From: Baylisascaris procyonis
Lineage: Eukaryota > Nematoda > Chromadorea > Rhabditida > Ascarididae
Reading direction: 5' to 3'
Length of the DNA: 64,000 nucleotides
Assembly (NCBI GenBank): GCA_037389465.1
Contig: JAZARR010000197.1
Coordinates: 8,705,501 to 8,769,500, forward strand
Shown here: piece by piece, positions 1 through 15,300 of the stretch
How positions within the stretch are numbered: position 1 is the stretch's first letter
Layout: each line of letters opens with the position of its first letter
Notes under the pieces: generated by a model
Told to the model about the DNA's origin: nothing
What the model saw: only the letters and a program-made list of their open reading frames with translations
Database searches by the model: none
Made by a program: the position numbers and the translations under genes

Positions 1-24
1 TTCGTTGTTTATTTTTTTCTTCAG

Positions 25-1583
25 TGGTTTGGCTAACGTTGACGATATTGATTTCTATGGTGCATCCGAATCATTAAGTTCGAACGTTTTATTATCACCG
101 GAATCACATTCAATAGCGCAATTAGATCGCGCACAAGATGATCTCAACAACTTTAAAAGACGTATTGATGCGAATACTGAAGAACAACGTGAACATGCCG
201 ATTTAATGGCTGGTTTACAACGAAAGGTTACTAAATTTTATATGCAAATTATTGTATTTACAGCGAAATGTTGTCTAATTTTATATGCAAATTTTAGTAT
301 TAATAGTATTTCAACTATGCGATATCAAATAGCACTCGTGAAGAATTGAGGAATCAAGACAATTTAACTCGATAGGGAACCGAAGCTAGTTGGCAACAAC
401 TCCCTATGGCCTTAGTATTTTCAAAACTGCGTTCAGTGTCGCATAAATCTCTATCGATCACATTTGCGACCAGATAGCGACGATCTGTTATGTTACTAAA
501 TCATATTTAATGCGTCAACACAATTTGCAAATATTTTCATTGGAATGCCAATAGTAATTAGTAACACATTAGTGAATAGTTATGAGATGTATAGACAACC
601 AAGAATGATAGCAAACATAAAGAAATATAATCGAGCAAACAAACATGTTTTATTGGTGATAAAAGACAAAATGGGAACAAGTCCTATACCTGTATGGTGT
701 ATCACCTTTTATTGTTGTTCCACTCACATATATGTGCACTTCATTTCGATCATCTGTCATACAGTAGGATAGCTGATCGGTAATATCGCTTTATAAAACG
801 CTTATATAATGATGAGAATTCATTTTCTAGATTGTTAAATCCGGGCAAAAATGCACCTATGGATATCGTTATTAAGAAATTTATGATTGTTTAGCGGATT
901 CACAAATGTCAGTGTTTTAGCGCATTCCGAAAGGAAATTGTGATAATATGCGATGAACTTACAGAAGTTTTTTATGCAAAAAAATTTGAGCATTTTTAAA
1001 AAGCTAATATTTCTATAAGCGATGGGATCGGTTAAAACTAGAACGCTATTATTGTCGACTCATTATTAGCTATTAACTCATAAAAGTGGCGGATAAATGA
1101 ATGGAAATGAAAGGGGCATTTTGCATCCGATTCTTTTGGCATTTTTTAATGCATTTATTTAGCGTTGAAGTAAAACAACGATCGCTTTAGGTAGAGGAAT
1201 ATCGCCGTCGTGTTGCCGAAATTGAAAATCAAATTGGAACACATAAAATCGACGAAAAAGTTGTATTCAACTTAATTGAAGCTGATAATGAGTCTTGGAC
1301 ACCGGATCTGAAATCGTTGGGTACGGATTATGAGATATCTAATCGCTTAGAGGAGGAACATCGCAGGTAAGTTTTAATTTCTATCAAAAGGCCATTTCGC
1401 TTTTTGTCTTGAAAATATTCTATGTTGATCCGATGCATAGCATATTTTACTATTTTCCGATAAAATTCAAGTGATAAGGTGGTATATTTTATCTCGGCAT
1501 TTGCCGCATTATTTCAGTGAAATAGAAAAATATGTACATATGATGTACATAATAATAAATACATAAGTAGACAGATAGATGAA

Positions 1584-1626
<43 letters not shown>

Positions 1627-4600
1627 AATAATGTGTACATTTGTTAATGATATCTGTTTTACAGTTTTCTATGATGATCGATGAAAGATTCTCGTAAAAT
1701 TTCTTTCTTATTTAGAGTGGATGAGCTACGATTACGATTGGAACAATCTCGACTACAAATCGTTCAACTACAAGGAGAGAATCAACACCTTAAACAACAA
1801 TTCGAAATCACTCTAAGAGAAAAAGAAAGGATGTATCAAATGCGTGAAAGGGTAAATTATTTCTTCACTATTTCTAATGCTAAATTTTGTTAACTCGATT
1901 TTTCCGTTCATCCTGTTCACTATATTTTAATTTGATTCAATATTATTCAATTCTTTAAATCAATATTTTATCAATTTCTTTTGATTAAATAGTATTTAAT
2001 GTGCTAGTGATAAGAGAATTATCTATATATGATAAGAAGATATTTAAGCGATTTCATATCTCTTAGTGCATATGAGAGCTTAAGGATTGAACGAAATGCG
2101 ATGAATGAATATTAGTGATTAATATGAAGCATTAATTAATAAATAAGAAAGGCTTGGAAAAATGCTGATGTGTTCCATGGCGATTAACGTATGTGATGAC
2201 CACCGTGGATATCGTAGTCGTTAACGGGCTCGAATTTCTAACTATGACAAGTAGGAAGATGGCGCTAGGCTTGAAGTTTACTTATTTGTTTATTATTTAT
2301 TTATTTATTTATTTATTTATTCACTTATTTATTTATTTGCTTGTTTATTTATTTGTTTGCTTATTTAATTGTCGGTTTGTTAATTCATTAATCGGTTTAT
2401 TTGTTTATTCATCCAACATCCCATGGAAGGAAAACTTCATTTCAACCTGAATGAGGTGTCGATGGACGATGTGACAAGAATAATCATACCTCGATATTAT
2501 AATCTTCTACCAATATTTGCATAATATCATAAAATCATTAAAAAAATTACATAAATTATTTAATGCTGTTATGAAAAGAATTTTTCATGAACGGAAGTAA
2601 ATTATTGTAATAAAAGAGAAATAAATGCACGTTTAGCATTTGGAACGATATCTCAACGAGGAACAAAAGAAAATGCTGGATCTTTGGGGCGAATTGCAAC
2701 AAGTACGTAGACAATGTTCCGAGTATAAAGATCAAACGGAGCGTGATCTTGAGAATCAGAAGAATGAATTCTTGAAGGTAATACGCAGTGTGGGCGGTGT
2801 CGCCCGACAGCTCAACCTCTCAGCTGAGGTAAGAAAAATTTTTTTGGCTTAAATAATTTAGAAAGAAAATATTAAATAATTATAGATCTCTTTTTTTTTC
2901 TTTTGAATATTCTTCTAATGCTAATGGAAAATAATTACTGAAATTTGTTGGAATAATGCAAAATTTGCAACTTTAAGTTGGCACTGAAAACTTGAAATCA
3001 ACAAATCTATATCATATAATAAACAAATGAGTAGATATTTGTGGGAAAAAAATGGGAAAAAACTTCGTAAAATATGTGAGAAAATTTTTTAAATTTTTAA
3101 ATATTGAATATTCTTCATTAAATTGGGATCGTCTGATTATATCTGAACAAAAAATTATTACAAGTTTTCGATGTATTTGTTTAATATGGTTCAAAAAAGT
3201 ATTCAATATTTGCTGAATTCATCACCAATAAAGCAATTGAGATTATTTGCTCTGACATATAAAAAAAGATTTATATAAAAAATAAGAATACCTTTCCCAT
3301 GACATATAAAAGGAACTCTTTGCTATTGGGATTTGAATGAAATTAAATTTTAAAAAATTCAATTCTGAAAAAAATGCGTTTTCATATGCAAATTGAGAAA
3401 ATAAAATCTTTGAAGAGTAGAGTTATTTACATATGATGAATCCTTAAGAGTAATTAATTGCTAATTTTTTATTTATTATGAGATAAAATTGATAATAATT
3501 CTGACTTTTTAAATTAAAAAATGCAAATTATTGAGCGATAAAACTTAGAAAATTGAAATAAGTGAATTTTTATAGGGAGGCGGATTTCATTCGCTTCTTT
3601 CGGAAAATTCAAGCGAGAGTGGTACGGTAATAAACCATGATACTGTGCTTGTTGAGGCAATGAAAAGATTCTATGAGCAACAAGCCGCACCTTTAAAGGG
3701 TGACATTGGGCTACATGATGAGCTCATAAAGAAGTAAGTGTTATTTTTTCATATATTAGGTAATCAATGTAGTAATATTGATGCTATATTTCACAAAGTT
3801 AAAGATATTTAGTTAAACTTTAAGAGATGCAAGTCAGCCATTATCCAATGTGGTAAATATTTGTAGAAATTTTCTAGTAAATTCTGCAAGTTTTTTTCTT
3901 ACCATATTTCAGCCTTAAAATATCCATTAATTTGCCAAAGCTATTACCACACAAAGTGATTATTAACGTATCACAAAACTTTCTATTTTAGGTGGTACGG
4001 TAGGTGATACCTGACATCTTCATACGGTATGCATAAAAGCCGTTAAATCTTCAACTCTCACGTGGCTATATTCATATGATATTTATCAAATCAGTAATGC
4101 TTATAAGTATATAGTTCCCATAGGTATTATTTAACGTAAGAGGAATTATGGAATTATCGCTTGGTTCCTGTCTTGTTTTTTGGTTTTTTTTCGGTTTTTT
4201 GGTTCTTTTGGTTTTTTTACTTGGTTTTTTGGGTAGGCAATAATTTTTGAAACGTTGAATCCACTGTACGTTCTTAAATACATTTTATTATTAAATGTTT
4301 AGAAGTTTATTATCAAATTAAGGTATGAGGAAGCGATAGAGAGAATTATTGAACTCGAATCGCGAGGTGATGGAAGTTCGGGTAAATTGGCGACACTTGA
4401 ATCCGAATTAAAGAGAACAAAAGAGAAGCTCATCGAATGTCAGGTAGGGATTATTAGCATTTCATTGTGATGCCATTGTTCGAATGCCTTTTAAATTGAA
4501 TTTCAAAATTATTCATAATCCAGATTTATGAGTAAGTCGTAATAAATAAAAAAAAGGATTTATTAAATTCATGATTGAGAAGGAAACATTTTTTTAGGAA

Positions 4601-7600
4601 GTATTGCGAAAGGTGCATGATTTGTCAAGAGAAGCTGGTCGTAATTCAGATGCTACGAAAAGAACTCGATCTCTATCGCCAAGTGGTAAATTTTCAGCTT
4701 TTTTATTTTCGTTGAATGAAAAGGAAATAAACTGGTATTACACTTTATAGTTGCAAGCTGTTAAGTTATTGTTTTGTTTATTGTATTGTTTTGGTTTTCT
4801 CTTTTTTTTTTGGCGACAAGTTTTTTAAAATATATTTTATTTTCATCTTTATGTAAATCCTTTCTTTATATCTTTAATCGGGCTTTTAAGTATATTTCTT
4901 ACTTAAAGTTTAACATTTTTGAAGGTGTTTAACGGAGATTGTCTCAGACATGACACAGCGTATGACTTTTCTACTTTCCCTTTGGACAGGGCTATAATCG
5001 TCTTCAGTAGTTCAAGCATCTGCAAGTTCTGGCAGTTATGATGACAGAACTTGTCATATCTTTATGGATTTTGAATGTGGATTGCTTGGCGACAGTAATC
5101 CTCTTCTGCAATAACTCTATAAGACTTATTTAAAGTAGTGTTAAACGTAGATTTCAAATTCATCGTGAATTAGTGCTAGCAGTTTTGTTTGTTAAACAAA
5201 ATAATTGAAAGACCACAAAGCTCTCAAAATTTAATGATAGAAATTTCTCTCGAAATTCGTAATGTTGTGTGTGTTTTTTAAATGAAATTCTACTCATTTT
5301 CAAATTCACGAAATTTCAATTCATTGGTAATAGTGTTGTGCAATGAGTTAATCATAACTGAGAGATAAGAAACATTTTGGAAAGAGGACGAGGAATCGAT
5401 CATGCGTCGAGGAAATTACCGAGACACCCGCTACCGCATTACGCTATTCTGCTATGTCCCACCGGGAGCACTAGAATTTTATACATTCTCGTATATATGT
5501 GAATTATTTATTAGATTATTACTTGATACCTTCAAATATTTACAGTAACATCAAACGTTGTTCCATCGGAAGTACTACGTAGTGTTCGTAATGTGCTAAG
5601 GGCACGTGATAACGAATTGCAACAATTGCAACGACGTTTTACGATGGCCGAAACAGAGGTTGGTAAATCATTACAAACAATAAACATCATTTCTAGATTA
5701 TAAGATTCGTATCCTTTAGAAGCATTCATCGCCGTCATCGAGAATGTTTAATGCTGTTAAATTCAGAAATATTAATTTTTTACTGAAAAGTTTTAGGAAT
5801 GAGATCGAAAATCGTATATTAAAATTTAATTTCTAGTGTTATCTTATTGCTAGAGGTCAATAGATCAAGATCGAAGAAATCCAAAGCGATCAAAAATTCT
5901 TTAAATTGAATGGCTGATTTTTTTAAAATTAGGTTTTTTCCCCACTTGTTTCAGCATATCTTTACTTTTTGATATTCTTCTAGTCTATGCTTTGTTGTAT
6001 ATTTCTGTGAAAAATCGTAACTCTAGAAATATAAGTGAATTTTCTAGAAAAAATTCCAAAATTTTACAACTCCTTCCGCCTCTCTTATTTCCCTATCATT
6101 CAACACCTCATAAATATATTCACCGTGCAAATATTGAGAGTGGCTATTGTATTCAATTTTTTCTTTAACACCAAATCGACCAAACATTATTTTGTTGCTC
6201 TTTGAGTTTCAACAAATTTTTGCAAGAGTAAATTATGTCAGCGTAATATCTGCGGGTATGGTCTGTCTGTCGGTCTGTCTGTCTGCCTGTCCGTCCGTCT
6301 GTCTGTCTGTGTGTCTGCTCGAAGTCCCAATTTGCAAACTAGGAACACACTAACTTTGAGATTTGTTATGTTGTAAAATAGCCTATAGACTTTAACATCA
6401 GTCAAGAATTATTGCTAAGTCAATTTTCCTTGCTACTACTTGCTTATGAATTGGAAACATTAAACAACAGTAGCAGCTATCCAGCATTTTTTCATCCCAT
6501 ACTATTATAACTGATATAAAAAATTCAATTCAGATCGCCGAGATGACAACTCGATTCGAGCATGCTGATGAAGCGCGTCGTAAATTTGAGAAACAACTGA
6601 ATGACTCAAAGAAAGAACTCAATATTCAGTAGGTTTCATAGTTTTTTCGCCAATACTTCTTCCTAAATAGAATCTTATCAACTCACTTGTTTTTTTTTCA
6701 GTAAAATCTGCATATTTTGGTAGTAATAAGGCAGCAAATAAAGGGAAGATAAGTGCATCGGGCTTAAATTAACAAAATCGCATATATTTTTATAAATTTA
6801 AATGGAAAAATTTGTATAGATATCAGACTGTAGTTTCTTCATTTGAAAGATCGCTTCCAAGATGGCCGACAGTCATCCAGGTAAGTAGTGATCTTGATAT
6901 GCAGTATTACTGATATCATTGAACAGCCTATAAAGACTAAGGGCGCTTTTAGTGGGGTTGTGGTTTTGAAGCAAACTTACCTGTTTGCGCTATGTTGTTG
7001 CTTTCAGTAATACCGCATTGCCTTGAAGTGACCTTCATCCATTTGTTTCAGTAAACTCACCTGCAAACTTTTTGGGAAAAGCATTCCATCCTTCCTTCCT
7101 CCTTAAGCTCACCCTCAATAAGTTTTCTTTCCATCATAGAACTCGAGAAAAATGGCTTTTTTCAAACGTTTCGAATAATTACACCATATGCTATAGCTGA
7201 AAAATTTATCAAAACCATCTAAAGAAAATATTTCCTTCTTTCATTACCAACTCCTGTCTTCTTTTTGTTAATATTTATTGACATTTATAAACCAGGGCTA
7301 TTATAGAAGTTGATACTGTATGTTGAGTAGCGTTTTTTAATGTTTTCGCTGTATATAATTTGATTTTCCTAAATCATTTTCTATTCATATGATTTTATAG
7401 AATAAAAGCAGTTGAAAATGCGAATCGGGATTTAAAACGTTTGGAAGAACGACTTCATTCAACCGAAGCAGAAAAATCATCGCTTGAAAGTGTGAATAAA
7501 CATCTCGAAGAAGAAATTCATAATCTCAAAATGTTCGTTTTCTTTACATTTCTCTATTTATTAATATTTGACTCTATAAAAGGCATAAATTTTGTTTCCT

Positions 7601-9316
7601 TCTTGAAAGAAAAAGTTTCGACTTTTTTTTGCAACTCATAACAAAATTGTCGTCCAATCATAAAAAAATTTTTTTTTGTTAAGCAAATGAAAATGCAAAT
7701 TTTTCATGACTTTTGATGCTATTTTAGTTAATGTAATTAGAAAACTGGAAATATGGAGCGCCTGTTTACTAGACAATATTAATTTTTACAGCACTTAATT
7801 TTGGTGGCATCGATTTTATGTATATACATAAGTTTCTATACCCTGTTAACAATAAAATTTCCTTATGAAAGATGCAGTTAAAAAATTCAAATTTGAGAAT
7901 TCAATTTCAGCATAGAAATAATTTTTTAAATTTATAAAATATATTTAATTATTTATAATGCAAGAATTTAATTTTATTGAATTTTACTTTCAAATTTTTT
8001 ACTTCCGAACGTTCATTTTTTTCCAGAAGTTAAAATATTAATGAATATATTTTTTATAGAATGTATGAACAATCAACGGCTGAAATAGAGAGAAAAATAC
8101 TCGAAGAGACCGATGAAAAATATCACATTATCGAAGAGGAACATAAAACACGGTTGGTTGCTTTTTTTTGCATTCGAAATCATCTAGAGAAGCACCTTTA
8201 TGCACCTTTGTAAAATTGCACAGGTAAAGCGGATTTTAGTAGTCTAATGTCATATATATGCGGATATATTTATATCTGATGGTTTCAATTCAGGAGCCAT
8301 TCGAGGTGTTGGTTAGCGAAATTCGATATACCGCTTAAATTTCAAGTTTAAAATGCTTTAATAAATGTCAAAAAATTTGCATAAATTTTGTTAGCAATGC
8401 TCAAGTTGATTTAAAAATGATCGAACAATAAAAATAATTTATCGATGGGCGATCGAGTTAGCTGAAATATGAATATCTTAATCCACAAATGATTCATTGA
8501 TATCTCATAAAATGCATTGATCTAAGAAATGGAATTACATAAAGCGCATATTGTGTTGGTTCATCTGACATGTTATTTCATCTCTGCGCTCTTTTTTTTT
8601 TAAGTTAGTATCGAAACAGCATTGTGGCGATTGACCTCAACATATCTGTATGTGTATGTTTGTATGTCTGTATGTGCCTGTATGTCTGTCTCTTGAGTAA
8701 TTCTTGTTCGTGAATCACGAAAGCTACAACGCCGAAGTGCAATGCTATAGGATGGCCTCACAAACCAAATTCTACGCCCGTCAATCGTCATCTAAATGAG
8801 TTGTTATGTAGCAACTGATTATTATCACTCTCGAATTTTTCCCGTGTGATAAGGTGGACATGAGCAGGAAACGATAGCTTGATTAAGGACTTGTGCAAAA
8901 ATTTTCTTCAAGAAAATGCATTATTTAATATTTTTTAACGATTTATTTTAATTATTAAGCTTTTTTTTGTAATAATTTCAATGTTTGGTAATACGAACTA
9001 AAATAAAAAGGTGATAATCCTACTATCGTCCATAGTGCTCTGTTTAAGAACACTTTTTGAGAAATGATTGATAGCCCATATACTCTCAAAGAGTGCTGTA
9101 TGCGGAAAGACATCGGATTTGACTTGATTGAAGGTATGGTCAAAGATTTGACAGGCAAATGAAGAATCTATTTTAGTATAAGGGAGTTAACACATCGTAT
9201 CGATGGTCTTATCGATGACAATAAACGTCTCAAGAGTGATTTGAATAGTGTGAAAGATAAATACAGAAATATTGAAAGCGAATACAACAATACTCTTCGT
9301 AAGATCGACGAAAAAG
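25..9316 (+). CDS. che-10: Rootletin exons 1-12 (N-terminal rootletin domain and first coiled coils)
   Basis: Exons: 25-226, 1191-1366, 1716-1851, 2637-2828, 3576-3733, 4323-4443, 4598-4685, 5546-5658, 6534-6628, 7401-7532, 8060-8152, 9183-9316. Together they encode about 546 residues. Exons 1-4 hold the family-diagnostic segment, with [14 protein letters not shown], then [15 protein letters not shown], then [20 protein letters not shown]. The [16 protein letters not shown] segment closes this domain. Exon 7 breaks the helix with a basic/Ser-Pro linker ([10 protein letters not shown]). The exon 10 donor (GTTCGT) and exon 12 donor (GTTCGT) are non-canonical beyond GT, but they are fixed by phase and by the reading frame on both sides. 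Confidence 0.88.
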
Positions 9317-12300
9317 GTTCGTTTGAATCGATCACAAATCTTGATTCTTCAATGTCACTTTCTATATTATTCAATGTGACAATTTTAGAGAGATGCAATT
9401 TTTATGAGAGAATAAATTCAATTGCCGTTGAAAAAAAATTTTTTATGGCTAAGCATTTTATGAAAAAATTTATGAAAAATAAAAAAATTGAAAAAGAAAA
9501 AAAAAAGCGAAGAAAAGATGCCAATCTTTCATTGAGATAAAAATTATTGATGTGTGGAAATATGCATATAAAAAAGTAAGGAAATGTTGGTTTTTTTTGC
9601 AATGATCGTAACCAGTTGAAATTTTAATGGTTAATAAAAAGTTGAAAGAATTTTCGCTATTGATCTTTAGGAATCGTTTTTTTTTTCATATCAGTTTTCC
9701 CATCTCTTGTTCGAACATTTTCCTGTTTGCTCATTAGCCTTCAATGAATGGGGGAGGGGGTCGGGGGGGTAGGGGACAAAGAGGACATAATGAAGTAGAT
9801 CAAAAATATTTAATTTCAGATCAAGCTCTTAAACATCTAGAAGATCTACGAGACGATTTACTCAAAGATTTGGAAAATCAACGTGTTCGTTTTGATGCGG
9901 TCACTAATGAGTTGGACAATTTACAAACCAACTTTAATGTTAGTACGAAAAATACGGTCGCTATTGAAATGACCATTAAAGAGATCAAACAACAACGTGA
10001 TGAAATAAGGTTAGCGATTATATAAATTTTCTTTAATTAATTTATTTTTATATATCTAAGCATAGTATCATTAATTCAGCTAGGCATTGATTAGTAATTA
10101 ACTAGTATAATAACTTTCAAATAAGGATTAGATAGATCATTGAAGTGCGATAGGCCTCAATTGGAGTATAGTAAAATGGAATGTCTCGAAAGAAGAATCT
10201 CGAGATTACCCGTGGGCTTTCTGAAGCCAAAAAATAAAGCATGAATCATTAGAGCTAGATTGATACTAGAAGTTTAAAAAAATGCAAATTTCGAAATCAT
10301 TGCAAATGGTGATATTTCTGTACATTGATGTCGATCCCGGTAGGATGACGTCATAAGTGTTTCTCTCCGGAAATTCTAAAGGATATCCTGGAAATTGATG
10401 TTCTTACATAACGCTACTATTTTTGGCTACTAATAATGGAAAAAAAAGTTGGGTGGAAAGGAATCTTTCTTTTTTCTATATTTTTAGGTAATATTATTGC
10501 TGAATCTTTTGCTCTTTAATCTTAATTGAGGGAACCAGCATTGAAGATTTTCAACTATGATGATAACTGAGCCACGTATTAATAAATGAAATAGAATATT
10601 TTCTATTATATTAAATATACGGGGTTTGATAATTAAAATTAAATTAAAATTGTACTAATAAGTAAAAAAAAGATGCTGCAATGAAAAATAATTATAGTAA
10701 TGATTTCTCTAGGCATATGACAATGAGATTTAATCATTACCAATAAGAAGATAAGCAAAGAAAACGACTGAATAAGAACATAAGGCATGATATGGAAAAT
10801 GACTATAAACTGAACCCTTCATATAAAACGTGATAAGCAAATGGATATCCTTAAGTAAAACTTATAAATAAATTGAATATCCTAATCAGTAAATTTATCG
10901 GTTAATCGACTACATGTGTTTTTGGTCCATTTAGAGTCAAATAATTAAATAATGAAACTTTAAAATTGTTTAATCATTATTTCAGTGCACAAAAAGAAGA
11001 GTTGGCTCAAGAATTAATGGAATTGAAACATGAAATGGAAATAGAATTGAAGAAACGAAAAGATATGGAAAAAGTTTGCCAATGTAAGTATCCATTTGTT
11101 TTCGTTTTTTTAAAGAAATTATTTCCGGTGGAAATCAGACCAGAAAATTATACTTTTATAAAAATAATATAAATTTCGAAATATTTATAATTTATTTATG
11201 CATAATCGATAAATTAAAATAGCATTGTTAAACTGTGGATTTCATTCTTACGACCACCATATGATAACTAACATTATTATTCGAGATAAGGAAAAGTTTG
11301 AAATCTCCCATAAGCTTGTTTGATTATGATCGAATTGAGCTGATTTCTTTTGGTTATTAGCTTGATCCCTTTCTTGGCCAATAAGATGGATTCTGCAGTT
11401 CTGAGCTTTTGCGCTTGTAGATCTCCCATTCTATTATAGATATCGCAAAACGGGCCAATCCCACCGGTTACACAAATGTGAAACCTTTAAAAGACAAATT
11501 TTATCTCATGAAGGTTTATAAGGGATTAATGTTGATACTTAACGTTACATGTTTATCCCTACTTCAGATGATTTCAACTATATTTGAGGTCATATTGGTG
11601 ATATCGAGAAGCTTCAAACGCAAATAACCGAATATGAAAGTCAATTGATGATTCTACGTCGTCATAACGATGATCTCGATACACAAATTAAGACGAGTCA
11701 CGCTAAGATCAGTACAATCGAAAATTCACTTACATCATCGCAAAAAGAGATTGCTAAACTCACCGAATTAAATATGAAACTTCAAAAAGAAAAACAAGAC
11801 TTGATGAAGTATGTTTCTTCTTTGGAATTATGTTTATGCTTTTGCGGTTGTATATAATTCAGTTGGGTCTCGATGAAAGTAACCGCCTATGTCTGTCTGT
11901 GTCTGTTTGTCTGCCTATCTGTCGCACGGCTTTCTAGTGAAAAAGATGGCCGAGAATCATTATTTCGACTCCTGCTTCGACTATCAGTTCAAATGTAGTA
12001 TATGTTTACCGAATGTTTGATGGTATAAACGAAATAAGCGTGTACGATTTCATAGAGACACAAGGGTGACCTTTTTTGACACTCTTGGGAGGGATATTAT
12101 TTTTGTTTTTGAAGTATTCGTTACCTGTCGCATGACTCTTTAAAAAAAGTTCATCAACTAGGATTTGTTCATTTATATGTATAATATTTTTAAGGTGTTA
12201 GGTTATTTATTTGCCAACATTTTTATGCATTAGTAGCTATTCCTTCACGGATTGAATCAATCTTTTCGCTGAATAATGGAACAAGTTTTCTATTCCACCT

Positions 12301-15300
12301 GTTTTGTCGGTTACTAATGGAACAAGTCAGAGGAAGGTAAATTAGGTAAATTAGAAGAAGGAAAATAAATTGGCCAAGGCTGGTAATATACCGTTGAGAT
12401 TGACAAAGGGCAATGCGCGACCATTAAATGTTTACATTAATGAGCATTTAGCGGCTAAACTAAAAAAACAAACAAAAAATATCATGCCTATACTAGCATT
12501 CCCCCTGCATTCTAAAATTACGTGAACCTTTATATATTCATTAAACTTGAGAAAAGCTATTGCTGAAATATAGAATATTTATTCATCATAAATCGATCTC
12601 ATACTACATAATAATGATTTTTTTTTAGTATGAGGCAAAAAATGGATAGCGATTTGGATATATTAAAAGAGAAATTACGTAAGACGGAAATTGAAATTGA
12701 AAAGGTAAGAAACGAAAGTAAAATATCGATCGAAAAGGAGGAGAAGATTGAAATCGCATATAAAGAAGAAGTGAATAGAGTGCGTCTATTGGAGAAGGAA
12801 TTGGAGGAAGCAAAATTCGAAATCGAAAATTTACAAAGTTAGCACTTCCTAATTTTAATCTTTTTTTTGTTATAATTCTTTAATAAGCTTATCTATTCGA
12901 TATTATTTTACTAATCTGTCTTGTATATATCCATCGATTATTTTTTGGCTAATTATTGATATGGTTGTTAGTAAGATTCAAATATTGAGCAAAAGTTGTC
13001 TTCTGACCATTCTAGGTCTTTGACCATCCCAGGCGGATCCTATCTCAATGATGGTGTTGTTTTGCGATGTAGCTATTGCTATTTGGTTCCCATTATGCAG
13101 ACAATTAGGTATTGCTGCACTACATAGTTCGACAGTATTATTTCCCAAGCGATTTTTATATTTCAGTCCCTCTACTTTACTTTTAAACAAGTAGGCTTTA
13201 TTATCTTACACAATACCATCGACAGATTTAAAGACGCAGTCGAATCACCGCTGCTTAATAGCGTAATGGGTAGTTCGATCACTCGGATAGCAGGAGAATG
13301 AGGATATTTTCTTAAATTTTCTTAAAGAGTTCGATCGCTTTCTTAAAGAGTTCGATCGCTCACTCATCATACGAATATTTCTTAAATAAATTTATTTTAA
13401 ATCGAAGAGAATTTGAAGCATTTAAATATTTTTGCTCATAAAATTCCACTAATACATTCGAATTTTATTTCAAAATGATAGAAAATTTTTACAGGACGCT
13501 TGAAGCAATTTGATCAAGAAAATAAAGATCGTCTAGAACTTGTATTACGTACTAAATCATCCCCTTCAGGTTTGTGTTGGTAAAATTTTCATTATGATGG
13601 TAAGAAGTAAAGAAATTTCTTTAAAAAAAAATACTCTAAAGTTTTTTCTCGATTTGTTAAAAAAGTTTTTTTTTTTTTTAAATAAAATATTGTACAATAA
13701 AATCTCAATATCAAACAATGTTATAGTATAATATTATATGACATTATATATGCATATTTTTAAGCAATAAAACGTAGAGGAGAAAGTGTATTTGAATGAA
13801 ACTTTCATAAATCAAAACGCATTAAATTTAATACTAATACTAATAAGTAATTATTATATAACTATATAGGTTGTGTTAATAAAATCTATCGATTCAATGC
13901 TCGCTATTCATTGTCTCATTTATTGTCGTTTTGATATATGATTGCAAGAGTATAGCGTAGATATTCAATATTTGTTGATAGATGACTCTAATTTTGTATT
14001 TTTTATCTTTTTTTTGAAATTATTTTCGTTTTTTTTTGAATAAATTTGAATAAATTCATTAATTGCAGAGAAGAGCGAAACATTTGAATCCTCTGAAATA
14101 ATTGAGATTCGAATTAAGGAACTCAAAGATCGACATAAATTGGACGTGGAAAAATTAGAAAACGAACGGGTAAATATTTAAAACTTTAACTAAATTTCCA
14201 TACAAATGAGAGAAACAGAAACAGTTTCTCAATGAAAAAAAAAACAACGAAGCACGGTTGATTTATTGAATTTTTACGATAAAGCCTTGCCGTCAATTTT
14301 TTTTTCCTTGACTGAGTGACGTCTTTTTTCCTAACTGCTCAATTTTTTTTTTTTCAATTCCAAATTCAATTTTTCCCAAAGAGGTAAAAAAAAATGCAAA
14401 CAATATTTTCTAAGATTCCAAAGAAAAATTATAGAAGTTGAATATTAGCAAATATTATATAAATGATAAAACTTTAAGGATGAGTTGGCAAGACGAATGC
14501 AATTATTGGATGATGAATATGCGGAGAAAGAGCGAACAATTGAGCAACAATTGAATGAAATCGATGGTCTTAAAGCGCAACAGGAAATCGAAATTGAAAG
14601 ACTTAAGGCTGAGATCACAAATTTGGAGACGAAATATCAAAACGAATTGGAAGACGAGAGAGATCAATATAGTCATGTAATTTTACAACTTACTAGTCAT
14701 TTCATTATTGGTTTCAATATTACTATGAAAGAATATAAGCTGAAGTTTTTTTTCTTTTGAAATTCAATATTGACTTATGAAAAGACTCTAGTATCACCTC
14801 TGACCTACGCACACCATGTGTGAATTGATACAAAAAATATGAGTAATGGAAGTAAAGAGGCGAAGAATGGTGCAATGGTTTTTTATATATAATCTTTTTC
14901 TTATTTTCATTTCACGTGGAAAAATTTTAAGGTTTTGAAGAATTTTTTATGAAGTTTTTATTTTTTTGGGCTAAAGAATATGCACTATTTATCTTTTATG
15001 CTAAAATTTCAAGTATTTTAGTAAAATAATCGTTCTCTGCTAGCGAAATTTTCTTAGTGTTTCTCAGAGCACCAATATTATAAGCTCCATTTTCTCGCCT
15101 CTTCTTTTCGACTCGAGAACTACTGAATCACTGAAGTTAGAGCTAAGAGATTTTAATCCCATAACCTTCACCTCAGGACGAACTTCACATAAACATTCAG
15201 GCTCATTCATCAATTAAAAAGTGAGATAACGTTGCTTGGAAGTGTATAAAAGTTCGCATGCATTATGTAGGCACTTAGAATTTCATTTTACACTGGCTAA

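Noticed and set aside
2193..2450. Leu/Tyr/Ile-rich 85-codon frame resembling a membrane protein
   Set aside because: It is produced by the TTTA microsatellite and lies between two rootletin exons.
9744..9819. Gly-rich N-terminus (GGGGRGGRG) in front of rootletin exon 13
   Set aside because: Phase with exon 12 and the TTTCAG at 9814-9819 show that this is intron readthrough of the G-rich tract.
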